In this document: positions 8,202-16,539 of the stretch, piece after piece
Position numbering within the stretch: position 1 is the first letter of the stretch
Layout: every line of letters begins with the position of its first letter
From: Anaerococcus sp.
Lineage (GTDB): Bacteria > Bacillota > Clostridia > Tissierellales > Peptoniphilaceae
Direction: 5' to 3'
DNA: 64,000 bases
Assembly: GCA_030532385.1 (NCBI GenBank)
Contig: JAUNLG010000003.1
Span: forward strand, 48,685-112,684
The notes under the pieces: generated by a model
The model's input: only the letters and a program-made list of their open reading frames with translations
The model's database searches: none
Told to the model about the DNA's origin: nothing
Position numbers and translations under genes: made by a program

Positions 8202-9967
8202 ATTTCTTTACAACTTCCTTTCAAGTATTCAAGATCGGCCCCCTCTAAATATGGAGCTAGTTTTTCATATGTTTTTTTATTATAGGCATTTAGCCAGTCT
8301 ATTTCTTCCCTACTTAGCATTTCTATTTTTATAGGTCTGGTATCAATTGGAAGGTAGGTTAGAGATTCAAATTTATTAAATTTGCCAAACTCATTTTCGA
8401 AATCTCTTTTAACATAGGCTTCATTTTCAATCCTAATTCCGTGACTGCCTTCAATATAAAGACCTGGCTCTATGGATGTGGTCATATTTTCAACAAATTC
8501 ATTATCATCTCTTTCAGAAATTCTTTGAGGTCCTTCATGGACTGTTAAAACAAAACCTACCCCATGTCCTGTACCATGGAAAAAGTCCTTTCCTTTTTGC
8601 CAAAGAGGATATTTTGCCAAGGCATCAAGTCTTTGACCGTTGGTCTTATCCTTAAATCTTGCAAGAAATAGAGTAATAAATGACTTTAATACAAGGGTAT
8701 AATCAATCTTCTCATTTTCATTTACCTTACCTAGGGCTAGGGTTCTAGTTATATCAGTAGTTCCCATCTTATAGTGGGCCCCAGAATCTATTAGAATCAT
8801 CCCCTCATCCCTTATAGTTTTAGATCCACTAGCAGAAGGAGCATAATGGACTATGGCCGCATTTTCCTTATAACCTGCAATAGTTTCAAAAGAATCTTCA
8901 ATAAAATCTTCATCTTCTTTTCTAATATCATGAAGCTTCTTACTTGCTAAAAGCTCATTCAAAGATCCTGTTTTTGCACCAACTTCAAGCCATGAGAAAA
9001 ATTTTACAAGGGCAAGCCCATCTTTTAAATAAGCTTTTTTAATATTTTCTATCTCCACATCAGACTTTACAGCCTTCATCCAAGTACTTATATTAATACC
9101 TTGAGAAATTTTTACATTAGAATTTATTGAATCATAAATTCTTACATTGGTTCTTTCAGGGTCAAGATAAATTCTATTTTTGCCAGGTATCTTTGATAAG
9201 AGTCTAAATATAGCCTCATAAGGGTGGATTTTGATCCCATTATTTTCTAGATATTCTCTAACACTTGCCTTAAGCTTATCCTCGTCTATACATAAATCTA
9301 AGGTATCTTTACCTATTAGTAGGTAGGAGAGTACTACAGGATTGTAATCTACATCTTTTCCCCTAATGTTTAAAAGATAGGAAATATCTTCTGGTGATCC
9401 TACAAAAGAATAATCAAAGGACTTTTGCTCCATTATATCCCTAACTTTTCCTATTTTTTCTTTTAAAGAATAACCTGCATACTCTTCATCCATTATCCAT
9501 ACAGGATCCTTTCCTAAGGCAGGTCTAGTTTTCCATATATCTGAAATATAATCAACATCTGTAATTAGAATCCTTGACCCAATATTATCACTTAATTGTT
9601 TATAAGCTTTCACAGAATAAGTATTACCATCAAAGGCGATTTTTCCAAATTCACTAATATTTTCATCTAAATATTCCAAAAGGCTTGGGTAACCTTCAAC
9701 TCCCATCTTCATTAGCTTAAATTCGGACCTAGCAAGCTCCTTTGAAGCTTGGATAAAGTATCTGCTATCTGTCCATACCAAGGCTTCATTTAAAGTTACT
9801 AGAGCTGTTCCAGCTGACCCAGTAAAGCCTGATATAAATTCTCTTGTTTTATAATAGTCTGCAAGGTATTCTGATTGGTGAGGGTCTGATGTTGGAATTA
9901 TATAAGCATCAATCTTTCTTTCTCTCATCAATTCTCTAAGTTGTCTAATTCTTTCATCTATACTCAT
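8198..9967 (-). CDS. Xaa-Pro aminopeptidase, M24B family (long form)
   Basis: Removes N-terminal residues that precede proline. At 589 residues it is the long three-domain form: two creatinase-N-like domains (residues 1-310) and a pita-bread M24 catalytic domain. Dinuclear metal ligands are present: the two Asp in DSGAHYKMGTTDITRT near 392, His in GTGHGVGF near 466, and the Glu of SIEPGLY near 500 and RIENE. The C-terminal tail after 530 is typical of this form. AAGGAG precedes the ATG. First gene of a unit with uvrC and hprK, divergent from the peptidase T gene. Confidence 0.92.
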   Translation of the reverse strand: MSIDERIRQLRELMRERKIDAYIIPTSDPHQSEYLADYYKTREFISGFTGSAGTALVTLNEALVWTDSRYFIQASKELARSEFKLMKMGVEGYPSLLEYLDENISEFGKIAFDGNTYSVKAYKQLSDNIGSRILITDVDYISDIWKTRPALGKDPVWIMDEEYAGYSLKEKIGKVRDIMEQKSFDYSFVGSPEDISYLLNIRGKDVDYNPVVLSYLLIGKDTLDLCIDEDKLKASVREYLENNGIKIHPYEAIFRLLSKIPGKNRIYLDPERTNVRIYDSINSNVKISQGINISTWMKAVKSDVEIENIKKAYLKDGLALVKFFSWLEVGAKTGSLNELLASKKLHDIRKEDEDFIEDSFETIAGYKENAAIVHYAPSASGSKTIRDEGMILIDSGAHYKMGTTDITRTLALGKVNENEKIDYTLVLKSFITLFLARFKDKTNGQRLDALAKYPLWQKGKDFFHGTGHGVGFVLTVHEGPQRISERDDNEFVENMTTSIEPGLYIEGSHGIRIENEAYVKRDFENEFGKFNKFESLTYLPIDTRPIKIEMLSREEIDWLNAYNKKTYEKLAPYLEGADLEYLKGSCKEI

Positions 9968-10003
9968 TTAAATCTCCTTCAATAAAGTCTCTCTCTATCT
10001 ATC

Positions 10004-10009
10004 ATTATA
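10004..10009 (-). promoter_or_regulatory. -10 box of the pepP-uvrC-hprK unit
   Basis: A perfect minus-strand TATAAT lies about 37 bases before the pepP ATG. The -35 region 17-18 bases upstream (TTAATG-like) is weak, so this may depend on an activator or an extended element. Confidence 0.5.
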
Positions 10010-10034
10010 CTATATTATTTACTATCTCATTAAT

Positions 10035-10056
10035 CTTAGCTTAGCTTAGGACTTAG
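10035..10056. repeat. CTTAG repeats between divergent peptidase genes
   Basis: Three head-to-tail CTTAG units (10035-10049) and a fourth after GA (10052-10056) lie between the two divergent promoters and overlap the pepT -35 box. This could be a small operator array. Confidence 0.4.
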
Positions 10057-10080
10057 CAATTGTTTTTTTATAAGTATAAT
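10053..10080 (+). promoter_or_regulatory. Promoter of pepT
   Basis: TTAGCA (10053-10058), 16 bases, TATAAT (10075-10080); the ATG follows 20 bases after the -10 box with AAGGAAGG between. Confidence 0.6.
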
Positions 10081-10100
10081 AAAAATAAAGGAAGGTGTAT

Positions 10101-11324
10101 ATGAAAAAAGTAAGTGAAAGATTTTTAAAATATATAGCAATGGAAACAACAAGTGATCCTAAGCTTGCAGAAGAAAAAAAACCAACAAGCAAGGGTCAAT
10201 TAGAACTAGGCAAAGTCTTAAAAAAAGAATTAGAAGACCTAGGTCTTAAGGCAAGTATAAATGATGAGGGATTCGTCTTTGCCACATTAAAAGCTAATAC
10301 AGACAAAAACCTCCCAACCCTAGCCTTTATTTCTCATATGGATACTTCACCTGAAATGTATGGTAAAATCGAAAATCCACAAATAATTAAATATGAGGGT
10401 GGAGACATTAAGCTAAATGATCAAAGATCTATAAAAGTCGACCAATTTCCACAAGTAGAAAAGTTAAAGGGACTTAACCTAATTACTACTAGAGGGGAAA
10501 GTCTACTTGGGGCTGATGATAAGGCAGGAATCGCAGAGATTATGACAGCCTTAGAATATCTAATAGAAAATCCTGAAATTATCCATGGTGAAGTCAAGGT
10601 TGCCTTTACTCCTGATGAAGAGATTGGTACAGGCTGCGATACTTTCCCAGTAAAAGATTTTGGAGCTGATTTTGCTTATACTGTAGATGGAGGAGGACTT
10701 GGGGAATTAGAATATGAATCCTTTAATGCTGCAAGTGCTGATGTTTTAATTAAGGGTAAGTCTATCCATCCAGGCTCTGCAAAAAATACCATGATCAATT
10801 CCATGACCCTAGCTCGTAAATTCGATAGCCTTCTAGGGGATGTTAGAAGGCCTGAACATACTGAAGGATACGAAGGATTTTTCCATCTTTTGAGTATAAA
10901 GGGGGATATAGAAAATACCCATATGGAATATATCATAAGAGAACATGATAGGAAAAGGTTCGAAGATATGAAAGATGAGTTTAAGACTTATATTGACTTT
11001 TTCAACGAAAAATATGGCGAAGAACTTGTTACTGTAGAAATTAAAGACTCCTATTATAATATGGGAGAGATAATTAAAGAAAAGATGGAAATTGTTGATT
11101 ATGCTAAAAAGGCTATGGAGAATTTAAATATTAAGCCACTAATTTCTCCAATCCGTGGTGGTACTGATGGGTCTAAATTATCCTTTATGGGCCTACCTAC
11201 ACCAAATATTTTCACTGGTGGTATGAACTTTCATGGAGTTTATGAATTAATACCAATTGAACATATGGAACTTGCTAGCAAAGTCATAGTCGAAATTATA
11301 AAAGAAGTCAGCAAAGATATTTAG
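10101..11324 (+). CDS. pepT: Peptidase T (tripeptide aminopeptidase, M20B)
   Basis: Cytoplasmic zinc aminopeptidase that cleaves the N-terminal residue of tripeptides. 407 residues, the family length. M20 ligands are in place: SHMDTSP near 77, GADDKAGIAEI near 140, TPDEEIGTG near 177 and PIRGGTDGS near 352. The ATG at 10101 is preferred to the in-frame GTG at 10095, because AAGGAAGG ends 5 bases upstream and the GTG lies inside that site. Divergent from the proline aminopeptidase gene, which suggests a shared peptide-use context. In contrast to the M20-like protein at 57-58 kb, this enzyme keeps all its ligands. Confidence 0.95.
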   Translation: MKKVSERFLKYIAMETTSDPKLAEEKKPTSKGQLELGKVLKKELEDLGLKASINDEGFVFATLKANTDKNLPTLAFISHMDTSPEMYGKIENPQIIKYEGGDIKLNDQRSIKVDQFPQVEKLKGLNLITTRGESLLGADDKAGIAEIMTALEYLIENPEIIHGEVKVAFTPDEEIGTGCDTFPVKDFGADFAYTVDGGGLGELEYESFNAASADVLIKGKSIHPGSAKNTMINSMTLARKFDSLLGDVRRPEHTEGYEGFFHLLSIKGDIENTHMEYIIREHDRKRFEDMKDEFKTYIDFFNEKYGEELVTVEIKDSYYNMGEIIKEKMEIVDYAKKAMENLNIKPLISPIRGGTDGSKLSFMGLPTPNIFTGGMNFHGVYELIPIEHMELASKVIVEIIKEVSKDI

Positions 11325-11352
11325 TGAAAAATTTCTTAAAATCTGATATAAT
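11324..11352 (+). promoter_or_regulatory. Promoter of the 76-residue charged protein gene
   Basis: GTGAAA (11324-11329), 17 bases, TATAAT (11347-11352). The -35 box overlaps the pepT stop, so the small gene can be transcribed on its own. Confidence 0.6.
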
Positions 11353-11393
11353 ATTAATGTAAGTACGAAAAATGCTAGAAAAGGAGATTTATT

Positions 11394-11624
11394 ATGGCAG
11401 ATAAGAAAGTAACAAACGAAAACCAATACAGGGGAGATGCACAACTAGATAAGGAAGTTAGAAGCAAAGCTGACAATTCTGGTGGAGAATCCCTTGATAA
11501 AAAATTACATGCTGACCAAGAGAACTTAAGAAGCATCACTGATGAAGCTGATGAAAACTCAAATGTAGGTGTTGAATCTCGTAGAACAAGATCAGAATTT
11601 TCAGAAAACCCATCTGAAGACTAA
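11394..11624 (+). CDS. Small highly charged protein of unknown function
   Basis: 76 residues beginning MADKKVTNENQYRG and ending SENPSED. Nearly all residues are polar or charged, with almost no large hydrophobics, one Tyr and one Phe, so it is probably intrinsically disordered and cytoplasmic. There is no signal peptide, cysteine or known motif. An AAAAGGAG site stands before the ATG, a promoter lies at 11324-11352 and a strong terminator follows directly, so it is a self-contained gene that is probably well expressed. I do not recognise the family. Confidence 0.75.
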   Translation: MADKKVTNENQYRGDAQLDKEVRSKADNSGGESLDKKLHADQENLRSITDEADENSNVGVESRRTRSEFSENPSED

Positions 11625-11630
11625 AAGATA

Positions 11631-11661
11631 GCCCCAGGCTTAAGCTTGGGGCCGTTTTTTT
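11631..11661 (+). terminator. Intrinsic terminator after the small charged protein gene
   Basis: A GC-rich hairpin (GCCCCA.. / ..TGGGGC, 11631-11652, with wobble pairs inside) is followed by CG and seven Ts. On the minus strand it lies just past the U32 peptidase stop and may work weakly in that direction too. Confidence 0.9.
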
Positions 11662-12889
11662 ATTTTTCAATTTTTCTTCTAACCATATCAAAGGGTTCTA
11701 ATTGCAAATCTGTCTTGATATATATTTTCTCCTTAGGCTTATTAGCAACTTCTAGATCTTCACCCTTGGCATTTTTCATATTATCAATCTTTAACTTATA
11801 GAAATCCTTGGAATTTGAAAAGATCTCAACTTCATCTCCTAGGAAAAATCTATTTCTTTGTTCAATTTCTGCAATCTTACTTTCCTTATCATAGGATAGG
11901 ACAAGGCCTATAAAGTCATAATTTCTAATATATGAAGATGACCCATAATTTTGAGAGGTTCCATCTGCCTTTTGGTAGAAAAAGGCTTTAGTAAAGTCCC
12001 TATGGCTTGCCTTCTTTATTTCATCTAAATACTTATCGGCAAGGTCTTTAGAGTAATTTCCTTCATAGTATGCATCTATAACTTGCCTATATGACCTTAT
12101 TACTGTAGCGACATAAAAGGCAGTTTTCATTCTTCCCTCTATCTTAAAACTATCAATGCCTGCCTCAATAAGCTTATCAATCTCATCAATTAGGCAAAGG
12201 TCCTTAGAATTCATAATAAAGGTTCCACCCTCATCTTCTCCTATTGGGAAGTATTCTCCTGGCCTATTTTCTTCTTGAATAGAATACTTCCACCTACAAG
12301 CTTGGGCACAATCTCCTCTGTTGGCATCCCTACCAGTCATATAATTTGATAGTAAACACCTACCTGAATATGATATGCACATAGCCCCATGGACGAAGCA
12401 TTCTATTTCCATATCGGATGGGGCATTAGCCTTAATATTTTTGATTTCTTCAAAAGAAAGCTCTCTTGCAAGTATAATTCTTTTTGCACCCATATCATGC
12501 CAAAATTTTACAGTTGCAGAATTTGTAACTGAAGCCTGGGTTGATATATGAAGGTCTATATTTGTATGCTCTTTTGCTAGAGAAAAAATACCAGGATCTG
12601 AAATGATTAGGGCATCCACCCCTATTTCATCTAGGTACTCTAAATACTCTACAATACCAGTCATATCTTCATCATGTGGTAAGACATTCATAGTTACATG
12701 GACCCTAACATTTCTTTCGTGGGCGTAGGCTAGGGCTTCTTTTAAACCTTCTTTAGAAAAATTCTTGGCATTAGCCCTTAGACCAAAATCATCACCTGCT
12801 AAAAAAACTGCATTTGCTCCAAACTTAATGGCAGCCTTAAGCCTTTCCATATCTCCAGCTGGAGCTAATAGTTCAACTTTTTTACTCAT
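11660..12889 (-). CDS. trhP: U32 family protein, tRNA uridine-34 hydroxylation (TrhP-like)
   Basis: 409-residue U32 'collagenase-like' protein. The signature region is intact: ECFVHGAMCISYSGRCLLS near 162-181, GDCAQACRW near 193, and FKIEGRMKTAFYVATVIRSY near 246-265; the cysteines fit an iron-sulfur site. Related TrhP/RlhA proteins take part in prephenate-dependent hydroxylation of RNA uridine or cytidine rather than proteolysis. The gene directly upstream is the matching methyltransferase TrmR, as in Bacillus subtilis yrrM-yrrN/yrrO, which favours tRNA 5-hydroxyuridine formation. A generic U32 role cannot be excluded. SD AAAGGAG; the start shares one base with the trmR stop. Confidence 0.85.
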   Translation of the reverse strand: MSKKVELLAPAGDMERLKAAIKFGANAVFLAGDDFGLRANAKNFSKEGLKEALAYAHERNVRVHVTMNVLPHDEDMTGIVEYLEYLDEIGVDALIISDPGIFSLAKEHTNIDLHISTQASVTNSATVKFWHDMGAKRIILARELSFEEIKNIKANAPSDMEIECFVHGAMCISYSGRCLLSNYMTGRDANRGDCAQACRWKYSIQEENRPGEYFPIGEDEGGTFIMNSKDLCLIDEIDKLIEAGIDSFKIEGRMKTAFYVATVIRSYRQVIDAYYEGNYSKDLADKYLDEIKKASHRDFTKAFFYQKADGTSQNYGSSSYIRNYDFIGLVLSYDKESKIAEIEQRNRFFLGDEVEIFSNSKDFYKLKIDNMKNAKGEDLEVANKPKEKIYIKTDLQLEPFDMVRRKIEK

Positions 12890-13530
12890 TATCTCTCCTT
12901 TATACTCAAACTTATCCCATCTCCGATAGGGATTATAGAAGTCCTAAAATCTTTTCTTTGGCTTAGGTAGGCTAAAAATTCTCTTAGTCTTTTTACTATG
13001 GTTATCTTTCTTTTTTCAACCAAATCATCATTAGCAACCTCACCTCTAAATAAAACATTGTCGCAAACAATCACTCCCCCCTTATCTAGGAGTTTGCTAG
13101 TTTTCTCAAAATAATATTTATATGAGGACTTATTAGCGTCAATAAAAACAAAATCAAAGCCTTGGTCTAGATAAGACAAGGCTTTTACTGCATCCTCATT
13201 AATTAAAGTGACTTCTTTATTATATTTTTTAAAATTATTTCTAGCTATAGCTGCCATCTCTTTAGACACCTCTATGCTAGTAACCCTAGCCTTCGAGTAT
13301 GTCTTAAAGATTAACGATGAATATCCTATAGCTGTTCCAATCTCTAAAATATTCTTAGGATCCTTCATGGCAAGAAGACTTACTAAAAATGCTTTAGTCT
13401 CAGACTTCATAATAGGGACCTTATTCTCCATGGCAAACTTTCTTAGGTCAAGAAAATCTAAGTCTAGAAGAATCTCGTCTATGAAGGATGATATATAAGG
13501 ATAAGTTATATTATTATTTATTTCTCCCAT
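12889..13530 (-). CDS. trmR: tRNA 5-hydroxyuridine methyltransferase (TrmR/YrrM-like)
   Basis: 213-residue SAM-dependent O-methyltransferase of the class I family-3 type. The SAM-binding motif ILEIGTAIGYSSLIF lies near 56-70, the acidic loop SIEVSKEM near 83, INEDAVKAL near 106, and the metal-binding FDFVFIDANKSSYKYYF near 125-141 with CDNVLFRG near 157. With the adjacent U32 protein it would convert U34 of some tRNAs to 5-methoxyuridine, which helps decoding of third-position pyrimidines. It starts just after the RNase J stop without a clear Shine-Dalgarno, so translation is probably coupled. Confidence 0.85.
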   Translation of the reverse strand: MGEINNNITYPYISSFIDEILLDLDFLDLRKFAMENKVPIMKSETKAFLVSLLAMKDPKNILEIGTAIGYSSLIFKTYSKARVTSIEVSKEMAAIARNNFKKYNKEVTLINEDAVKALSYLDQGFDFVFIDANKSSYKYYFEKTSKLLDKGGVIVCDNVLFRGEVANDDLVEKRKITIVKRLREFLAYLSQRKDFRTSIIPIGDGISLSIKER

Positions 13531-13531
13531 C

Positions 13532-15193
13532 TTAAAGCTCTGATATAACCGGTAAAATCATAGGATCACGGTTAAGCTCATTATAAATATAAGACTTTAA
13601 GTCTTCCCTAATCTTATATTTAATTTGGCTTATAGCACGAATATCTTTTTCCTTACACTTCTTTATGGATCTTAGAACAACTTCCTTGGCATTTTCAATA
13701 ATATCTTGGTTCTCTTTTACATAAACAAAGCCACGAGATACTATATCAGGACCTGCCATTAGCTCTTGGGTATGCTTATCAAAGGTAATTGATACCACAA
13801 CCAATCCATCTTCTGACAAGTGCTTTCTATCTTTAAGGACAATATTACCTACATCGCCTATGCCAGACCCATCAATCAAGATATTTCCTGCTTGAACTTT
13901 TCCATTTATCCCTGCAGATTTTTTGCTAAATTCAAAAACATCTCCGTTTTCTCCTATAAATATCTTATCTTTAGGATGGCCCATAGCAACAGCAAGGTCA
14001 GCATGTTTTTGTAATTGTCTAATCTCACCGTGAACTGGTACTAGATACTTTGGTGTAACCAATTGATACATCAATTTTATCTCTTCTTGGCAAGCATGGC
14101 CTGAAGCATGAACTTTAGCAAGGGATGAATAAATTATATTACATCCAATCTTGGTAAGGTTATTAATGGTGTTATTTATGGCCATCTCGTTACCTGGAAT
14201 TACTGATGAAGATAGGATAACTGTATCTGTTTCATTAAGGTGAATTTGCTTATGTTCTCTATTAGCCATCCTGGTTAGGGCTGATAGAGGTTCACCTTGG
14301 GTACCTGTAGATAAAACTACTATTTCATCATCAGCATAATTTTTAATATGCTTCATATCGATTATAGTATTTTGCTTGATTTTTAGATAGCCTAATTCTC
14401 TTGCTATTCTAACATTGTTAAGCATTGACCTACCAGATAGGGCAACTTTTTTATTGTATCTTTCAGCTGCATAGATAACTTGTTGGACCCTGTGTAGGTT
14501 TGATGCGAAGGTTGCAACTATAATCCTTGACCTTGCCTCGCCAAATAATTGAATAAAGGTCTCTCCTACCTTCTTCTCACTTAGAGAATATCCTTCATTC
14601 TCTACGTTTGTAGAATCTGCAAAAAGAGCTAAAACTCCCTTTTTACCTAATTCTGCCAACCTTTGAATATCTGTTGGATCATTATCTATAGGTGTAAAAT
14701 CCATCTTAAAGTCACCTGTAAATATAACCCTACCTACTGGAGTTTTTATAGCAATGATGCAAGCATCTGGTATAGAGTGGCTTGCTCTAATGAATTCTAC
14801 ACTTAAACTTCCAGCTTTTACGGTATTGTTTACATTTACCATCTTTATTTTATTAGGATTTAGACCGTGTTCCTTAAACTTATTTTCTAAAATACCCTTA
14901 GTAAGTTTTGAACAGTAGACATTAGTATCTACACTTTTTAAAAAATATGGGATAGCACCTATATGGTCTTCATGGGCGTGGGTTACAAAAACCCCCCTCA
15001 ATTTATTTTTATTTTCTTCAACATAAGTAAAGTCAGGAATAACAGTGTCTACTCCTAGCATATGCTCGTCTGGAAAAGTTAGACCGCAGTCAACCATTAT
15101 CATATCATTTCCATATTCTACTAGAGTAGAGTTTTTTCCGACTTCATGTAATCCACCTAAGGGAATTATTCTTAATTTTTTACTATTTTGCAT
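13532..15193 (-). CDS. rnjA: Ribonuclease J
   Basis: 553-residue RNase J, a 5'-3' exonuclease and endonuclease of mRNA decay and rRNA maturation. The metallo-beta-lactamase core has VTHAHEDHIGAIPY near 75-88, a beta-CASP domain follows, then GHACQEEIKLM near 370 and the C-terminal domain with VPVHGEIRQL near 393. The start MQNSKKLRIIPLGG at 15191-15193 is chosen for AAGGAG 5 bases upstream; an earlier in-frame start would lie inside the Fur-family gene. Only one RNase J is in the window, so J1 versus J2 cannot be decided. Confidence 0.95.
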   Translation of the reverse strand: MQNSKKLRIIPLGGLHEVGKNSTLVEYGNDMIMVDCGLTFPDEHMLGVDTVIPDFTYVEENKNKLRGVFVTHAHEDHIGAIPYFLKSVDTNVYCSKLTKGILENKFKEHGLNPNKIKMVNVNNTVKAGSLSVEFIRASHSIPDACIIAIKTPVGRVIFTGDFKMDFTPIDNDPTDIQRLAELGKKGVLALFADSTNVENEGYSLSEKKVGETFIQLFGEARSRIIVATFASNLHRVQQVIYAAERYNKKVALSGRSMLNNVRIARELGYLKIKQNTIIDMKHIKNYADDEIVVLSTGTQGEPLSALTRMANREHKQIHLNETDTVILSSSVIPGNEMAINNTINNLTKIGCNIIYSSLAKVHASGHACQEEIKLMYQLVTPKYLVPVHGEIRQLQKHADLAVAMGHPKDKIFIGENGDVFEFSKKSAGINGKVQAGNILIDGSGIGDVGNIVLKDRKHLSEDGLVVVSITFDKHTQELMAGPDIVSRGFVYVKENQDIIENAKEVVLRSIKKCKEKDIRAISQIKYKIREDLKSYIYNELNRDPMILPVISEL

Positions 15194-15195
15194 AT

Positions 15196-15633
15196 TTACT
15201 CCTTGTTTTTTTTGCAATCGGAGCAAGTGCCAAAAATTCTAAGTGAATAGTAATCTAGGTCAAAGTCATATTCATCTTTTAAAGATTCTTTTACTTCTTT
15301 ATTGTTTAGAAATTCAACTTCTATTATTTTTCCACAGTTGGTACAAATTATATGATCGTGGTGGTCATTTTTCTGATCTATAAGCTCATAGGTATAAGCC
15401 TGGTCAGTAAATTCTTGTTTGTTTACTATCCCTAGCTCTTCAAAAATATTTAAAGTCCTATAGACTGTTGCAATACCAACCTGCTTATGGTCTAGATGAA
15501 CTATAGAAAAAAGCTCTTCTGGTGTTATATGTTTGGCCTTTGAATTCTTTAGGGCATTAAAAATAATTTCTCTCTGCTTAGTGAATTTTTGATTATTTTG
15601 TTCAAAAATTTTTCTAATCTGATCAGTATTCAT
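15196..15633 (-). CDS. Fur family transcriptional regulator
   Basis: 145-residue metal-dependent repressor. The winged helix has the recognition helix ATVYRTLNIFEELGI near 50-64; the dimerisation domain has HHDHIICTNCGKIIE near 86-100 and a second CxxC, CSDC, near the C-terminus for structural zinc. Glu rather than Asp at two positions usual in PerR suggests Fur or Zur more than PerR, but I cannot settle the metal. The ATG at 15631-15633 is preferred to the GTG just before it. It overlaps the DUF1292 gene upstream; its position next to RNase J is shared with other clostridia-like genomes. Confidence 0.88.
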   Translation of the reverse strand: MNTDQIRKIFEQNNQKFTKQREIIFNALKNSKAKHITPEELFSIVHLDHKQVGIATVYRTLNIFEELGIVNKQEFTDQAYTYELIDQKNDHHDHIICTNCGKIIEVEFLNNKEVKESLKDEYDFDLDYYSLRIFGTCSDCKKNKE

Positions 15634-15865
15634 CACTTTCTTCTTTCATCTGTTCATAAAAGTCAACAATCTCATCTAATTTTTTATCATCATCAATGGA
15701 CTTAAATACAAGTTCCTTACCATCTTCGATAATTTCTAAAATAAGTATAAGATCTTCATTCACTTGCTTTAAGGCAGCATAATTTGCCTCATCTACTCCG
15801 AATGTATCTATTAGTTCAAACTCGACTTCATTATTTTCTTGATCAAGTAAAATAATTTTATCCAT
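15623..15865 (-). CDS. DUF1292 protein (YrzB-like), short form
   Basis: 80-residue acidic protein starting [20 protein letters not shown]. The DUF1292 pattern is clear: a short hydrophobic strand, an acidic turn, then YAALKQ and an E/D-rich C-terminus. Function unknown; the family is almost always beside ruvX and ireB, as here. AGGAG lies before the ATG, and the gene overlaps both neighbours, so it is within a tightly coupled unit. A longer paralogue is at 56.6-57.0 kb. Confidence 0.85.
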   Translation of the reverse strand: MDKIILLDQENNEVEFELIDTFGVDEANYAALKQVNEDLILILEIIEDGKELVFKSIDDDKKLDEIVDFYEQMKEESDEY

Positions 15866-16277
15866 TTTTTCTCCTATCCAAATAAGTTTGTAATATAAAA
15901 GCTGCCGCTATCTTATCGATATATCTTTTCCTATTTTCTCTTCTAACCTTCATATCAATAAGTACAGCCTCTGATTGAATAGTAGTCATTCTCTCATCTT
16001 CATAAGTAATTTCAATATCAATATCTTTTTTGATTAAGTCAACAAAACTCATAACCTTCATTGATTGTGGGCCTATTGAATTATTCATATTCTTTGGAAG
16101 ACCAACAACCAAAAGGTTAACTTCATTTTCGTCTATTAGTTCTTTTAATCTTTTGATATCATCCTTAACTTTTTTTCTTTTTATAGTCTCTATTGGTTGA
16201 GCCAGCAAAAACATAGGGTCACTTAGAGCAACCCCAATTGTTTTATCACCGACATCAAGTCCCATTATTCTACTCAT
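15858..16277 (-). CDS. ruvX: Pre-16S rRNA nuclease YqgF / putative Holliday junction resolvase
   Basis: 139-residue RNase H-fold protein. Motifs: [17 protein letters not shown] at the N-terminus (first catalytic Asp), [15 protein letters not shown] near 54-68, and [10 protein letters not shown] near 93-102 plus a late Asp in RYIDKIAA. YqgF trims the 5' end of 16S rRNA in Escherichia coli; a resolvase role is proposed for some homologues. It overlaps the end of ireB (ATGAGTAG) and the start of DUF1292, giving the conserved order alaS-ireB-ruvX-DUF1292. Confidence 0.93.
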   Translation of the reverse strand: MSRIMGLDVGDKTIGVALSDPMFLLAQPIETIKRKKVKDDIKRLKELIDENEVNLLVVGLPKNMNNSIGPQSMKVMSFVDLIKKDIDIEITYEDERMTTIQSEAVLIDMKVRRENRKRYIDKIAAAFILQTYLDRRKNG

Positions 16278-16530
16278 TTATATATTCTTCTAACAATTCT
16301 TCTATTATTCTATCTCTGTCAACTGTTCTAATAAGCTTTCTAGCTCCATTATGTGCTGTTATATAAGTTGGGTCCCCTGATAATAAATATCCTACAATTT
16401 GACCACTAGGATTATATCCCTTATCCTTTAGAGCATCATAAACTGTAGTTAAAATTTCCTTAATATCTTTCTCAGGATCTTTTTCTGCCTTAAATAGCAT
16501 GGTCTCATTAAAGTTATTTTTATCAGTCAT
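16270..16530 (-). CDS. ireB: IreB family regulatory phosphoprotein (UPF0297)
   Basis: 86-residue protein that matches UPF0297 along its length, with [20 protein letters not shown] near 22-41 and [19 protein letters not shown] near 47-65. In Enterococcus faecalis IreB is phosphorylated on threonine by the PASTA kinase IreK and lowers cephalosporin resistance; that role is transferred by homology. The TT pair in the N-terminal helix is kept. It sits between alaS and ruvX as in most Firmicutes, with AAGGAG before the ATG. Confidence 0.93.
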   Translation of the reverse strand: MTDKNNFNETMLFKAEKDPEKDIKEILTTVYDALKDKGYNPSGQIVGYLLSGDPTYITAHNGARKLIRTVDRDRIIEELLEEYINE

Positions 16531-16539
16531 ACTTTCTCC

